Source of the DNA: Dermacentor variabilis | Taxonomy: Eukaryota; Arthropoda; Arachnida; Ixodida; Ixodidae | DNA length: 64,000 bases | Assembly (NCBI RefSeq): GCF_050947875.1 | Contig: NC_134570.1 | Coordinates: 240,180,584 to 240,244,583, forward strand | Direction of reading: 5' to 3' | In this document: positions 1-14,600 of the stretch, piece after piece | Layout of the letters: each line of letters starts with the position of its first letter | How positions within the stretch are numbered: position 1 is the first letter of the stretch | Notes under the pieces: generated by a model | Told to the model about the DNA's origin: nothing | Database searches by the model: none | The model's input: only the letters and a program-made list of their open reading frames with translations | Position numbers and translations under genes: made by a program

Positions 1-2011
1 TGTACTCTTATTCACATTACTTGCCTGGGCCAGGTAACCAAAATAAGCAATGCCATCACGTCAATGTGTGTTTGCACGCAAGCTGCCAACAGTCGCTGTC
101 ATTTTCGCGTCGATTGCAGCCGTTTCGCCAACTGTGGCGACGGCTTGACTGCGCTTTGAGGTGCAGACTGCTAATGGTACCTTTCAAGCGAGCCCTCGAC
201 TACAGATATTAATAGCTACCCGAATGAGTATTTTGGGCCTAACTAAGCTTGTTTGAAATGTTTGATAATTGGTCTCTTATTCGCATTACTTGCCTGGACC
301 AGGTCACCAAAATAAACAATGCCGTCACATGAATGTCTGTACGCACGCAATCTGCCAACAGTGGCTGTCATTTTCGCATTGATTGTTGCTGTTTCAGCAA
401 CTGTGGCGACGGCTTGACTGCGCTTTGACGTGCAGACTGCTAATGGTACCTTTCAAGAGAGCCCTCGACTACTGATATTAATAGCTACCCGAATGAGTAT
501 TTTGGGCCTAACTAACCTTATGATGTTTGCTAATTGTTCTCTTATTCGCATTACTTGCCTGGGCCAGGTAACCGAAATAAACAATGCCACCACATGAATG
601 TGTGTTTGCACGCAAGCTGCCAACAGTGGCTGTCATTTTCGCATTGATTGTTGCTGTTTCACAAACAGTGGAGACGGCTTGACTGCGCTTTGACGTGCAG
701 ACTGCTAATGGTACTTTTTAAGCGAGCCCTCGACTACTGCTATTAATAGCACCCGTATGAGTATTTTGGGCCTAACTAAGCTATTGATGTTTGATAATTG
801 TACCCTTATTCTCATTACTTGCCTGGGCCCGGTAACCAAAATAAAGAATGCCACCATATGAGTGTGTGTTTGATTGCAACCTTCCAACAGTGGCTGTCAT
901 TTTCGCGTTGGTAGCTGCGGTTTCACCAACTGTGGCGACGGCTTGACTGCGCTTTGACGTGCAGACTGCTAATGGTACCTTTCAAGCGAGCATTCGACTA
1001 CTGATATTAATAGCTACCCGAATGAGTATTTTGGGCCTAACTAAGCTAATGATGTTTGATAATTGTACTCCTATTCTCATTACTTGCCTGCGCACGGTAA
1101 CCAAAATAAAGAATGCCACCATATGAATGTCTGTTTGATTTCAAGCTGCCAACAGTGGCTGTCATTTTCGCGTTGATTGCCGCCGTTTCACCAACTGTGG
1201 CGACGGCTTGACTACGCTTTGACGTGCAGACTGCTAATGGTACCTTTCAAGCGAGCCCTCGACTACTGATAATAATAGCTACCCGAATGAGTATTTTGGG
1301 CCTAACTAAGCTAATGATGTTTGATAATTGTTCCCTTATTCGCATTACTTGCCTGGGCCAGGTAACCGAAATAAACAATGCCACCACATGAATGTGTGTT
1401 TGCACGCAAGCTGCCAACAGTGGCTGTCATTTTCGTATTGATTGCTGCCGTTTCAAAAACTGTGGCGACGGCTTGACTGCGCTTTGACGTGCAGACACCT
1501 AATGGTACCTTTCAAGCGAGCCCCCGACTACTGATATTAATAGCTATCCGAATGAGTATTCTGGGCCTAACAAAGCTAATGATGTTTGATAATTGTTCTC
1601 TTATTGTCATTACTTGCCTGGACCAGGTATCCAAAATAAACAATGCCATCACATGAATGTGTGCTTGCACGCAAGCTGCCAACAGTTGCTGTCATTTTCG
1701 CATTAATTGTTGCTGTTTCACCAACAGTGGCGACGGCTTGACTGCTCTTTGACGTGCAGAGAGCTAATGGTACCTTTCAAGCGAGCCCTCGACTACTGAT
1801 ATTAATAGCTACCCGTATAATTATTCTGGGCCTAACTAAGCTAATGATGTTTGATAATTGTTCTCTTATTGTCATTACTTGCCTGGACCAGGTATCCAAA
1901 ATAAACAATGCCATCACATGAATGTGTGCTTGCACGCAAGCTGCCAACAGTTGCTGTCATTTTCGCAATAATTGTTGCTGTTTCACCAACAGTGGCGACG
2001 GCTTGACTGCG

Positions 2012-4578
2012 CTTTGACGTGCAGACTGCTAATGGTACCTTTCAAGCTAGCTCTCGACTAGTGCTATTATTAGCTATCCGAATGAGTATTTTGGGCCTAA
2101 CTAAGCTAATGATGTTTGATAATTGTACTATTCTTCGCATTACTTGCCTGGGCCCGGTAACCAAAATAAAGGATGCCACCATATGAATGTGTGTTTGCTT
2201 CCAAGCAACCAACAGTGGCTGTCATTTTCGCGTTGACTGCTGCTGCTTGACCAACAGTTGCGACGGCTTGGCTGTGCTTTAACGTGCAGACTGCTAATGG
2301 TACCTTTCAAGCGAGCTCTCGACTACTGCTTTTAATAGCTATCCGAATGAGCATTTCGGGCCTAACTAAGCTAATGATGTTTGATAATTGTACTCTTATT
2401 CGCATTACTTGCCTGGGCCCGGTAACCAAAAAAAAGAATGCCACCATATGAATTTGTGTTTGCTTCCAAGCAGACAACAGTGGCTCTCATTTTCGAGGTG
2501 ATCGCTGCTGCTTGACCAACAGTTGCGACTGCTTGACTGCTTTAACGTGCAGACTGCTAATGGTACCTTTCAAACGAGCCCTCGACTACTCATATTAATA
2601 GCTACCCGAATGAGTATTCTGTGCCTAACTAAGCTAATAATGTTTGATAATTGTTGTCTTATTCGCATTACATACCTGAGTCAGGTAACCAAAATAAACA
2701 ATGCCACCACATTAATGTGTGTTCGCACGCAAGCTGCCAACAGTGGCTGTCATTTTCGCATTGATTGTTGCTGCTTGACCAACAGGGGCGATGGCTTGAC
2801 TGTGCTTTAACGTGCAGACTGCTAATGGTGCCTTTCAAGCGTACACTCGACTACTGCCATTAATACATACTCGAATGAGTATTTTGGGCCTAACTAATCT
2901 AATGATATTTGATAATTGTTCTCTTATTCGCATTACTTGCCTGGACCAGGTAATCAAAATAAACAATGCCACCACATGAATCTGTGTTTGCACGCAAGTT
3001 GCCAACAGTGGCTGTCATTTTCGCGTTGATTGTAGCTGTTTCACCAACAGTGGCTACGGCTTTACTGCGCTTTGACGTGCAGACAGCTAATGGTACCTTT
3101 CAAGCGAGCCCTCGACTACTGATATTATTAGCTAACCGAATGAGTATTTTGGGCCTAGCTAAGCTAATGATGTTTGATAATTGTACTGTTATTCACGGTA
3201 CGTGCCTGGACCAGGTAACCAAAATAAACAATGCCATCACATCAATGTGTGCTTGCACGCAGGCTGCCAACAGTGGCGACGGCTTGACTGCGCTTTGACG
3301 TGTAGACTGCTAATGGTACCTTTCAAGCTAGCTCTCGACTAGTGCTATTATTAGCTATCCGAATGAGTATTTTGGGCCTAACTAAGCTAATGATGTTTGA
3401 TAATTGTACTATTCTTCGCATTACTTGCCTGGGCCCGGTAACCAAAATAAAGAATGCCACCATATGAATGTGTGTTTGCTTCCAAGCAACCAACAGTGGC
3501 TGTCATTTTCGCGTAGATTGCTGCTGCTTGACCAACAGTTGCGACGGCTTGGCTGTGCTTTAACGTGCAGACGGCTAATGGTACCTTTCAAGCGAGCTCT
3601 CGACTACTGCTTTTATTAGCTATCCGAATGAGCATTTCGGGCCTAACTAAGCTAATGATGTTTGATAATTGTACTCTTATTCGCATTACTTGCCTGGGCC
3701 CGGTAACCAAAATAAAGAATGCCACCATATGAATTTGTGTTTGCTTCCAAGCAGCCAACAGTGGCTCTCATTTTCGAGGTGATCGCTGCTGCTTGACCAA
3801 CAGTTGCGACTGCTTGACTGCTTTAACGTGCAGACTGCTAATGGTACCTATCAAACGAGCCCTCGAGTACTCATATTAATAGCTACCCGAATGAGTATTC
3901 TGTGCCTAACTAAGCTAATAATGTTTGATAATTGTTGTCTTATTCGCATTACATACCTGAGTCAGGGAACCAAAATAAACAATGCCACCACATTAATGTG
4001 TGTTCGCACGCAAGCTGCCAACAGTGGCTGTCATTTTCGCATTGATTGTTGCTGCTTGACCAACAGGGGCGATGGCTTGACTGTGCTTAACGTGCAGACT
4101 GCTAATGGTGCCTTTCAAGCGTACACTCGACTACTGCTATTAATACATACTCGAATGAGTATTTTGGGCCTAACTAAGCTAATGATATTTGATAATTGTT
4201 CTCTTATTCGCATTACTTGCCTGGACCAGGTAATCAAAATAAACAATGCCACCACATGAATCTGTGTTTGCACGCAAGTTGCCAACAGTGGCTGTCATTT
4301 TCGCGTTGATTGTAGCTGTTTCACCAACAGTGGCTACGGCTTTACTGCGCTTTGACGTGCAGACAGGTAATGGTTCCTTTCAAGCGAGCCCTCGACTACT
4401 GATATTATTAGCTAACCGAATGAGTATTTTGGGCCTAGCTAAGCTAATGATGTTTGATAATTGTACTGTTATTCACGGTACGTGCCTGGACCAGGTAACC
4501 AAAATAAACAATGCCATCACATCAATGTGTGCTTACACGCAGGCTGCCAACAGTGGCGACGGCTTCACTGCGCTATAA
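2012..4578. repeat. Two tandem copies of a 5-monomer higher-order repeat (about 1.28 kb)
   Basis: The stretch starting near 2012 and ending near 3298 recurs at about 3293-4578 with an offset of 1280-1281 bp. Shared rare variants prove the register: a GCTAGCTCTCGACTAGTGC variant at about 2043 and 3324, a GTTCGCACGCAAGC variant at about 2719 and 4000, and a shortened monomer at about 3265 and 4545. The unit is shorter than 5 x 265 because one of its monomers has lost 42 bp. Boundaries are good to roughly one monomer. Confidence 0.85.
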
Positions 4579-4639
4579 CGTTCAGACTGCTAATGGTACC
4601 TTTCAAGCGAGCCCTCGACTACTGCTAATAATAGCTATC

Positions 4640-5780
4640 CGAATGAGTATTTTGGGCCTAACTAAGATAATGATGTTTGATAATTGTACTCTTATTCGCA
4701 TTACTTGCCTGGGCCCGGTAACCAAAATAAAGAATGCCACCATATGAATGTGTGTTTGCTTCCAAGCATCCGACAGTGGCTGTCATTTTCGCATTGATTG
4801 TTGCTGCTTGACCAACAGTGGCGACGGCTTGACTGTGCTTTAACGTGCAGACTGCTAATGGTGCCTTTCAAGCGTACCCTCGACTACTGCTATTAAGAGC
4901 TACCCGAATGAGCATTTTGGGCCTGACTAAGCTAATAATGTTTGATAATTGTACTCTTATTCTCATTACTTGCCTGGGCCCGCTAACGAAAATAAAGAAT
5001 GCCACCATATGAATGTGTGCTGGATTGCAAGCTGCCAACAGTGGCTGTCATTTTCGCGTTGGTAGCGTCGGTTTCACCAACTGTGGTGAAGCCTTGACTG
5101 CGCTTTGACGTGCAGACTGCTAATAGTACCTTTCAAGCGAGCCCTCGACTACTGATATTGATAGCTACCCGAATGAGTATTTTGGGCCTAACTAAGCTAA
5201 TGGTGTTTGATAATTGTTCTCTTATTCGCATTACTTGTCTGGGCCAGGTAACCAAAATGAACAATGCCACCACATGAATGTGTGTTTGCACGCAAGCTGC
5301 CAACAGTGGTTGTCATTTTCGTATTGATTGCTGCCGTTTCACCAACTGTGGCGACGGCTTGACTGCGGTTTGACGTGCAGACTGCTAATGGTACCTTTCA
5401 AGCGAGCCCTCGACTACTGATATTAATAGCTACCCGAATGAGTATTCTGGGCCTAACTAAGCTAATGATGTTTGATAATGTTTCTCTTATTGTCATTACT
5501 TGCCTGGACCAGGTATCCAAAAAAAACAATGCTATCACATGAATGTGTGCTTACACGCAAGCTGCCAACGTTATCTGTCATTTTCGCATTGATTGTTGCT
5601 GTTTCACAAACAGTGGCGACGGCTTGACTGCGCTTTGACGTGCAGACTGCTAATGGTACCTTTCAAGCAAGCCCTCGAGCACTGATATTAATAGGCACCC
5701 GAAGGAGTATTTTGGGCCTAACTAAGCTAATGATGTTTCATAATTGTACTCTTATTCTCAATACTTGACTGGGCCCGGTA
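4640..5780. repeat. Satellite segment duplicated at about 9880-11010
   Basis: About four consecutive monomers reappear about 5.24 kb downstream. Diagnostic variants shared by both places include a GATAATGTTTCTC variant (about 5474 and 10715), AAGATAATGATG (about 4667 and 9907), GGTAGCGTCGG (about 5060 and 10301) and an AGGCACCCGAAGGAG variant (about 5692 and 10933). The two copies are not adjacent, so this is a segment moved or left behind by repeated unequal exchange. Ends are approximate. Confidence 0.75.
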
Positions 5781-8700
5781 AACAATATAAAGAATGCCAC
5801 CATATGAATGTGTTTGATTGCAAGCTGCCAACAGTGGCTGTCATTTTCGCATTGATTGTTGCTGCTTGACCAACAGTGGCGACGGCTTGACTGTGCTTTA
5901 ACGTGCAGACTGCTAATGGTGCCTTTCAAGCGTACCCTCGACTACTGCTATTAATAGGTGTTCGAATGAGTATTTTGGGCCGAACTAAGCTAATGGTGTT
6001 TGATAATTGTTCCCTTATTCGCATTACTTGCCTGGACCAGGTAACCAAAATAAACAATGCCACCACATGAATCTGTGTTTGCACGCAAGCTGCCAACAGT
6101 GGCTGTCGTTTTTGCATTGATTGCTGCCGTTTCACCAACTGTGGCGACGGCTTGACTGCGCTTTGACGTGCAGACTGCTAATGGTACCTTTCAAGCGAGC
6201 CCTCGACTACAGATAAAAATAGCTACCCGAATGAGTATTTTGGGCCTAACGAATCTTGTTTGAAATGTTTGATAATTGTTCTCTTATTCGCATTACTTGC
6301 CTGGACCAGGTAACCAAAATAAACTATGCCGTCACATGAATGTGTGTATGCACGCAATCTGCCAACAGTGGCTGTCATTTTCCTATTGAGTGTTACTGTT
6401 TTACCAACAGTGGCGACGGCTTGACTGTGCTTTAATGTGCAGACTGCTAATGGTGCCTTTCAAGCGTACCCTCGACTACTGCTATTAATAGCTACCCGAA
6501 TGAGTATTTTGGGCCTAACTAAGCTAATGATGTTTGATGATTGTACTCTTATTCTCATTATTTGCCTGGGCCCGGTAACCAAAATAAAGAATGCCACCAT
6601 TTGAATGTGTGTTTGATTGCAAGCTGCCAACAGTGGCTGTCATTTTCGCGTTGGTAGCTGCGGTTTCACCAACTGTGGCGACGGCTTGACTGCGCTTTGA
6701 CGTGCAGACTGCTAATGGTACCTTTCAAGCGAGCCCTCGACTACTGATAATAATAGCTACCCCAATGAGTATTTTGGGCCTAACTAAGCTAATGATGTTT
6801 GATAATTGTTCTCTTATTCGCATTACTTGCCTGGGCCAGCAAACCGAAATAAACAATGCCACCACATGAATGTGTGTTTGCACGTTAGCTGCCAACAGTG
6901 GCTGTCATTTTAGTATTCATTGCTGCCGTTTCACCAACTGTGGCGACGGCTTGACTGCGCTTTGACGTGCAGACTGCTAATGGTACCTTCTCGACTACTG
7001 ATAATAATAGCTACCCCAATGAGTATTTTGGGTCTAACTAAGCTAATGATGTTTGATAATTGTTCTCTTATTCGCATTACTTGCCTGGGCAGCAAACCAA
7101 AATAAACAATGCCACCACATGAATGTGTGTTTGCACGTAAGCTGCCAACAGTGGCTGTCATTTTAGTATTCATTGCTGCCGTTTCACCAACTGTGGCGAT
7201 GGCTTGACTGCGCTTTGACGCGCAGACTGCTAATGGTGCGTTTCAAGCGAGCCCTCGACTACGGATATTAATAGCTACCCGAATGAGTATTCTGGGCCTA
7301 AGCTAATGATGTTTGATAATTGTTCTCTTATTGTCATTACTTGCCTGGACCAGCTATCCAAAATAAACAATGCCATCACATGAATGTGTGCTTGCACGCA
7401 AGCTGCCAACAGTAGCTGTCATTTTCGCATTGATTGTTGCTGTTTCACTAACAGTGGCGACGGCTTGACTGCGCTTTTACGTGCAGAGTGCAAATGGTAC
7501 CTTTCAAGCGAGCCCACGACTACTGATGTTAATAGCTACGCGAATGAGTATTTTGTGCCTAACTAAGCTAATGTTGTTTGGTAATTGTTCTCTTATTCGC
7601 ATTACTTGCCTGGGCCAGGTAACCGAAATGAACAATGCCACCACATGAATGTGTGTTAGCACGCAAGCTGCCAACAGTGGCTCTCATTTTCGCATTGATT
7701 GTTGCTGCTTGACCAACAGTGGCGACGGCTTGCCTGCTCTTTTAAGTGCAGACTGCTAATGGTACCTTTCAAGCGAGCCCTCGACTACTGATATTAATAG
7801 CTACCCGAATGAGTATTTTGGGCCTAACTAAGCTAATGATGTTTGATAATTGTAATGTTATTTTCATTACTTGACTGGGCATGGTAACCAATATAAAGAA
7901 TGGCACCGTTTGAATGTGTGTTTGATTGCAAGCTCCCAACAGTGGCTGTCATTTTCGCGTTGGTAGCTGCGGTTTCACCAACTCTGGCGACGGCTTGACT
8001 GCGCTTTGACATGCAGACTGCTAATGGTACCTTTCAAGCGAGCCCTCGACTACTGATATTAATAGCTACCCGAATGAGTATTTTGGGCCCAACTAACCTA
8101 ATTATGTTTGCTAATTGTTCTCTTATTCGCATTACTTGCCTGGGCCAGGTAACCAAAATAAACAATACCACTACATGAATATGTGTTTGCACGCAAGCTG
8201 CCAACAGTGGCTGTCATTTTCGCATTGATTGTTGCTGTTTCACCAACAGTGGCGACGCCTTGAGTGCGATTTGACGTGCAGACTGCTAATGGTACCTTTT
8301 AAGCGAGCCCTTGACTACTGCTATTACTAGCTACCCGAATGAGTATCTTGGGCCTAACTAAGCTAGTGATGTTTGATAATTGTACTCTTATTCTCATTAC
8401 TTGCCTGGGGCCGGTAACCAAAATAAAGAATGCCACCATATGAATGTGTGTTTGATTGCAAGATGCCAACAGTGGCTGTCATTTTCGCGTTGGTAGCTGC
8501 GGTTTCACCTACTGTGGCGACGGCTTGACTGCGCTTTGACGTGCAGACTGCTAATGGTACCTTTGAAGCGAGCCCTCGACTACTGATAATAATAGCTACC
8601 CCAATGAGTATTTTGGGCCTAACTAAGCTAATGATGTTTGATAATTGTTCTCTTATTCGCATTACTTGCCTGGGCAGCAAACCGAAATAAACAATGCCAC

Positions 8701-11629
8701 CACATGAATGTGTGTTTGCACGTAAGCTGCCAACAGTGGCTGTCATTTTAGTATTCATTGCTGCCGTTTCACCAACTGTGGCGATGGCTTGACTGCGCTT
8801 TGACGTGCAGACTGCTAATGGTACGTTTCAAGCGAGCCCTCGACTACGGATATTAATAGCTACCCGAATGAGTATTCTGGGCCTAACTAAGCTAATGATG
8901 TTTGATAATTGTTCTCTTATTGTCATTACTTGCCTGGACCAGGTATCCAAAATAAACAATGCCACCACATGAATGTGTGTTAGCACGCAAGCTGCCAACA
9001 GTGGCTGTCATTTTCGCATTGATTGTTGCTGCTTGACCAACAGTGGCGACGGCTTGACTGTGCTTTAACGTGCAGACTGCTAATGGCGCCTTTCAAGCGT
9101 ACCCTCGACTACTGCTATTAATAGGTGTTCGAATGACTATTTTGGGCCGAACTAAGCTAATGGTGTTTGATAATTGTTCCCTTATTCGCATTACTTGCCT
9201 GGACCAGGTAACCAAAATAAACAATGCCACCACATGAATCTGTGTTTGCACGCAAGCTGCCAACAGTGGCTGTCGTTTTTGCATTGATTGTAGCTGTTTC
9301 ACCAACAGTGGCGACGGCTTGACTGCGCTTTGGCGTGGAGACTGCTAATGGTACCTTTCAAGCGAGCCCTCGACTACTGATATTATAGCTACCCGAATGA
9401 GTATTTTGGGCCTAGCTATGCTAATGATGTTTGATCATTGTACTCTTATTCACGGTACTTGCCTGGACCAGGTAACCAAAATAAACAATGCCATCACATC
9501 AATGTGTGCTTGCACGCAAGCTGCCAACAGTGGCGATGGCTTGACTGCGCTCTTACGTTCAGACTGCTAATGGTACCTTTCAAGCGAGCGCTCGACTACT
9601 GCTATTAATGGCTATCTGAATGAGTATTTTGGACCTAGACAAGCTAATGATGTTTGATAATTGTTCTCTTATTCACATTACTTGCCTGGGCCCGGTAACC
9701 AAAATAAGCAATGCCATCACGTGAATGTGTGTTTGCACGCAAGCTGCCAACAGTCGCTGTCATTTTCTCGTTGATTGCTGCCGTTTCACCAACTGTGGTG
9801 ACGGCTTGACTGCGCTTTGACGTGCAGACTGCTAATGGTACCTTTCAAGCGAGCCCTCGACTACAGATAATAATAGCTATCCGAATGAGTATTTTGGGCC
9901 TAACTAAGATAATGATGTTTGATAATTGTACTCTTATTCGCATTACTTGACTGGGCCCGGTAACCAAAATAAAGAATGCCACCATATGAATGTGTGTTTG
10001 CTTCCAAGCAGCCGACAGTGGCTGTCATTTTCGCATTGATTGTTGCTGCTTGACCAACAGTGGCGAAGGCTTGACTGTGCTTTAACGTGCAGACTGCTAA
10101 TGGTGCCTTTCAAGCGTACCCTCGACTACTGCTATTAAGAGCTACCCGAATGAGCATTTTGGGCCTGACTAAGCTAATGATATTTGATAATTGTACTCTT
10201 ATTCTCATTACTTGCCTGGGCCCGGTAACCAAAATAAAGAATGCCACCATATGAATGTGTGCTGGATTGCAAGCTGCCAACAGTGGCTGTCATTTCCGCG
10301 TTGGTAGCGTCGGTTTCACCTACTGTGGTGAAGCCTTGACTGCGCTTTGACGTGCAGACTGCTAATAGTACCTTTCAAGCGAGCCCTCGACTACTGATAT
10401 TGATAGCTACCCGAATGAGTATTTTGGGCCTAACTAAGCTAATGGTGTTTGATAATTGTTCTCTTATTCGCATTACTTGTCTGGGCCAGGTAACCAAAAT
10501 AAACAATGGCACCACATGAATGTGTGTTTGCACGCAAGCTGCCAACAGTGGTTGTCATTTTCGTATTGATTGCTGCCGTTTCACCAACTGTGGCGACGGC
10601 TTGACTGCGGTTTGACGTGCAGACTGCTAATGGTACCTTTCAAGCGAGCCCTCGACTACTGATATTAATAGCTACCCGAATGAGTATTCTGGGCCTAACT
10701 AAGCTAATGATGTTTGATAATGTTTCTCTTATTGTCATTACTTGCCTGGACCAGGTATCCAAAAAAACAATGCTATCACATGAATGTGTGCTTACACGCA
10801 AGCTTCCAACATTATCTGTCATTTTCGCATTGATTGTTGCTGTTTCACAAACAGTGGCGACGGCTTGACTGCGCTTTGACGTGCAGACTGCTAATGGTAC
10901 CTTTCAAGCAAGCCCTCGACCACTGATATTAATAGGCACCCGAAGGAGTATTTTGGGCCTAACTAAGCTAATGATGTTTCATAATTGTACTCTTATTCTC
11001 AATACTTGACTGGGCCCGGTAACCAAAATAAACAATGCCACCACATGAATCTGTGTTTGCACGCAAGCTGCCAACAGTGGCTGTCATTTTTGCATTGATT
11101 GTAGCTGTTTCACCAACAGTGGCGACGGCTTGACTGCGCTTTGGCGTGCAGACTGCTAATGGTACCTTTCAAGCGAGCCCTCGACTACTGATATTATAGC
11201 TACCCGAATGAGTATTTTGGGCCTAGCTATGCTAATGATGTTTGATCATTGTACTCTTATTCACGGTACTTGCCTGGACCAGGTAACCAAAATAAACAAT
11301 GCCATCACATCAATGTGTGCTTGCACGCAAGCTGCCAACAGTGGCGATGGCTTGACTGCGCTCTTACGTTCAGACTGATAATGGTACCTTTCAAGCGAGC
11401 GCTCGACTACTGCTATTAATAGCTATCTGAATGAGTATTTTGGACCTAGACAAGCTAATGATGTTTGATAATTGTTCTCTTATTCACATTACTTGCCTGG
11501 GCCCGGTAACCAAAATAAGCAATGCCATCACGTGAATGTGTGTTTGCACGCAAGCTGCCAACAGTCGCTGTCATTTTCTCGTTGATTGCTGCCGTTTCAC
11601 CAACTGTGGCGACGGCTTGACTGTGCTTT

Positions 11630-14600
11630 AATGTGCAGACTGCTAATGGTGCCTTTCAAGCGTACCCTCGACTACTGCTATTAATAGCTACCCGAATGAG
11701 TATTTTGGGCCTAACTAAGCTAATGATGTTTGATGATTGTACTCTTATTCTCATTATTTGCCTGGGCCCGGTAACCAAAATAAAGAATGCCACCATTTGA
11801 ATGTGTGTTTGATTGCAAGCTGCCAACAGTGGCTGTCATTTTCGCGTTGGTAGCTGCGGTTTCACCAACTGTGGGGACGACTTGACTGCGCTTTGACGTG
11901 CAGACTGCTAATGGTACCTTTCAAGCGAGCCCTCGACTACTGATAATAATAGCTACCCCAATGAGTATTTTGGGCCTAACTAAGCTAATGATGTTTGATA
12001 ATTGTTCTCTTATTCGCATTACTTGCCTGGGCCAGCAAACCGCAATAAACAATGCCACCACATGAATGTGTGTTTGCACGTAAGCTGCCAACAGTGGCTG
12101 TCATTTTAGTATTCATTGCTGCCGTTTCACCAACTGTGGCGACGGCTTGACTGCGCTTTGACGTGCAGACTGCTAATGGTACCTTTCAAGCGAGCCCTCG
12201 ACTACTGATATTAATAGCTACCCGAATGAGTATTCTGGGCCTAACTAAGCTAATGATGTTTGATAATTGTTCTGTTATTGTCATTACTTGGCTGGACCAG
12301 GTATGCAAAATAAACAATGCCATCACATGAATGTGTGCTTGCACGCAAGCTGCCAACCGTAGCTGTCATTTTCGCATTGATTGTTGCTGTTTCACCAACA
12401 GTGGCGACGGCTTGCCTGCACTTTTACGTGCAGACTGCTAATGGTACCTTTCAAGCGAGCCCTCGACTACTGATATTAATAGCTACCCGAATGAGTATTT
12501 TGGGCCTAACTAAGCTAATGATGTTTGATAATTGTAATCTTATTTTCATTACTTGACTGGGCATGGTAACCAATATAAAGAATGGCACCGTTTGAATGTG
12601 TGTTTGATTGCAAGCTCCCAACAGTGGCTGTCATTTTCGCGTTGGTAGCTGCGGTTTCACCAACTGTGGCGACGGCTTGACTGCGCTTTGACGTGCAGAC
12701 TGCTAATGGTACCTTTCAAGCGAGCCCTCGACTACTGATATTAATAGCTCCCCGAGTGAGTATTTTGGGCCCAACTAACCTAATTATGTTTGCTAATTGT
12801 TCTCTTATTCGCATTACTTGCCTGGGCCAGGTAACCGAAATAAACAATACCACCACATGAATATGTGTTTGCACGCAAGCTGCCAACAGTGGCTGTCATT
12901 TTCGCATTGATTGTTGCTGTTTCACCAACAGTGGCGACGCCTTGACTGCGCTTTGACGTGCAGACTGCTAATGGTACCTTTTAAGCGAGCCCTCGACTAC
13001 TGCTATTACTAGCTACCCGAATGAGTATCTTGGGCCTAACTAAGCTAGTGATGTTTGATAATTGTACTCTTATTCTCATTACTTGCCTGGGCCCGGTAGC
13101 CAAAATAAAGAATGCCACCATATGAATGTGTGTTTGATTGCAAGATGCCAACAGTGGCTGTCATTTTCGCGTTGGTAGCTGCGGTTTCACCAACTGTGGC
13201 GACGGCTTGACTGCGCTTTCACGTGCAGACTGCTAATGGTACCTTTGAAGCGAGCCCTCGACTACTGATAATAATAGCTACCCCAATGAGTATTTTGGGC
13301 CTAACTAAGCTAATGATGTTTGATAATTGTTCTCTTATTCGCATAACTTGCCTGGGCAGCAAACCGAAATAATGCCACCATATGAATGTGTGTTTGCACG
13401 TAAGCTGCCAACAGTGGCTGTCATTTTAGTATTCATTGCTGCCGTTTCACCAACTGTGGCGATGGCTTGACTGCGCTTTGACGTGCAGACTGCTAATGGT
13501 ACGTTTCAAGCGAGCCCTCGACTACGGATATTAATAGCTACCCGAATGAGTATTCTGGGCCTAACTAAGCTAATGATGTTTGATAATTGTTCTCTTATTG
13601 TCATTACTTGCCTGGACCAGCTATCCAAAATAAACAATGCCATCACATGAATGTGTGCTTGCACGCAAGCTGCCAACAGTAGCTGTCATTTTCGCATTGA
13701 TTGTTGCTGTTTCACCAACAGTGGCGACGGCTTGACTGCGCTTTTACGTGCAGACTGCTAATGGTACCTTTCAAGCGAGCCCTCGACTACTGATGTTAAT
13801 AGCTACGCGAATGAGAATTTTGGGCCTAACTAAGCTAATGTTGTTTGGTAATTGTTCTCTTATTCGCATTACTTGCCTGGGCCAGGTAACCGAAATGAAC
13901 AATGCCACCACATGAATGTGTGTTAGCACGCAAGCTGCCAACAGTCGCTGTCATTTTCTCGTTGATTGCTGCGGTTTCACCAACTGTGGCGACGGCTTGA
14001 CTGCGCTTTGACGTCCAGACTGCTAATGGTACCTTTCAAGCGAGCCCTCGACTACTGATATTAATAGCTACCCGAATGAGTATTTTGGGCCTAGTAACCC
14101 AATGATGTTTGCTAATTGTTCTCTTATTCGCATTACTTGCCTGGGCCAGGTAACCGAAATAAACAATACCACCACATGAATGTGTGCTTGCACGCAAGCT
14201 GCCAACAGTGGCTGTCATTTTCGCATTGATTGTTGCTGTTTCACCAACAGTGGCGTCGCCTTGACTGCGCTTTGACGTGAAGACTGCTTATGGTACCTTT
14301 TAAGCGAGCCCTCGACTACTGCTATTACTAGCTACCCGAATGAGTATCTTGGGCCTAAATAAGCTAGTGATGTTTGATAATTGTACTCTTATTCTCATTA
14401 CTTGCCTGGGCCCGGTAACCAAAATAAAGAATGCCACCATATGAATGTGTGTTTGATTGCAAGATGCCAACAGTGGCTGTCATTTTCGCGTTGGTAGCTG
14501 CGGTTTCTTCAACTGTGGCGACGGCTTGACTGCGCTTTGACGTGCAGACTGCTAATGGTACCTTTCAAGTGAGCCCTCGACTACTGATAATAATAGCTAC

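Noticed and set aside
3804..4259. Open frame of 151 codons across satellite monomers, and many others of 60-134 codons on both strands
   Set aside because: They follow the monomer on whichever strand and register happens to lack stops, change with each indel, and show no domain or codon constraint. The same monomer yields unrelated peptides on both strands.
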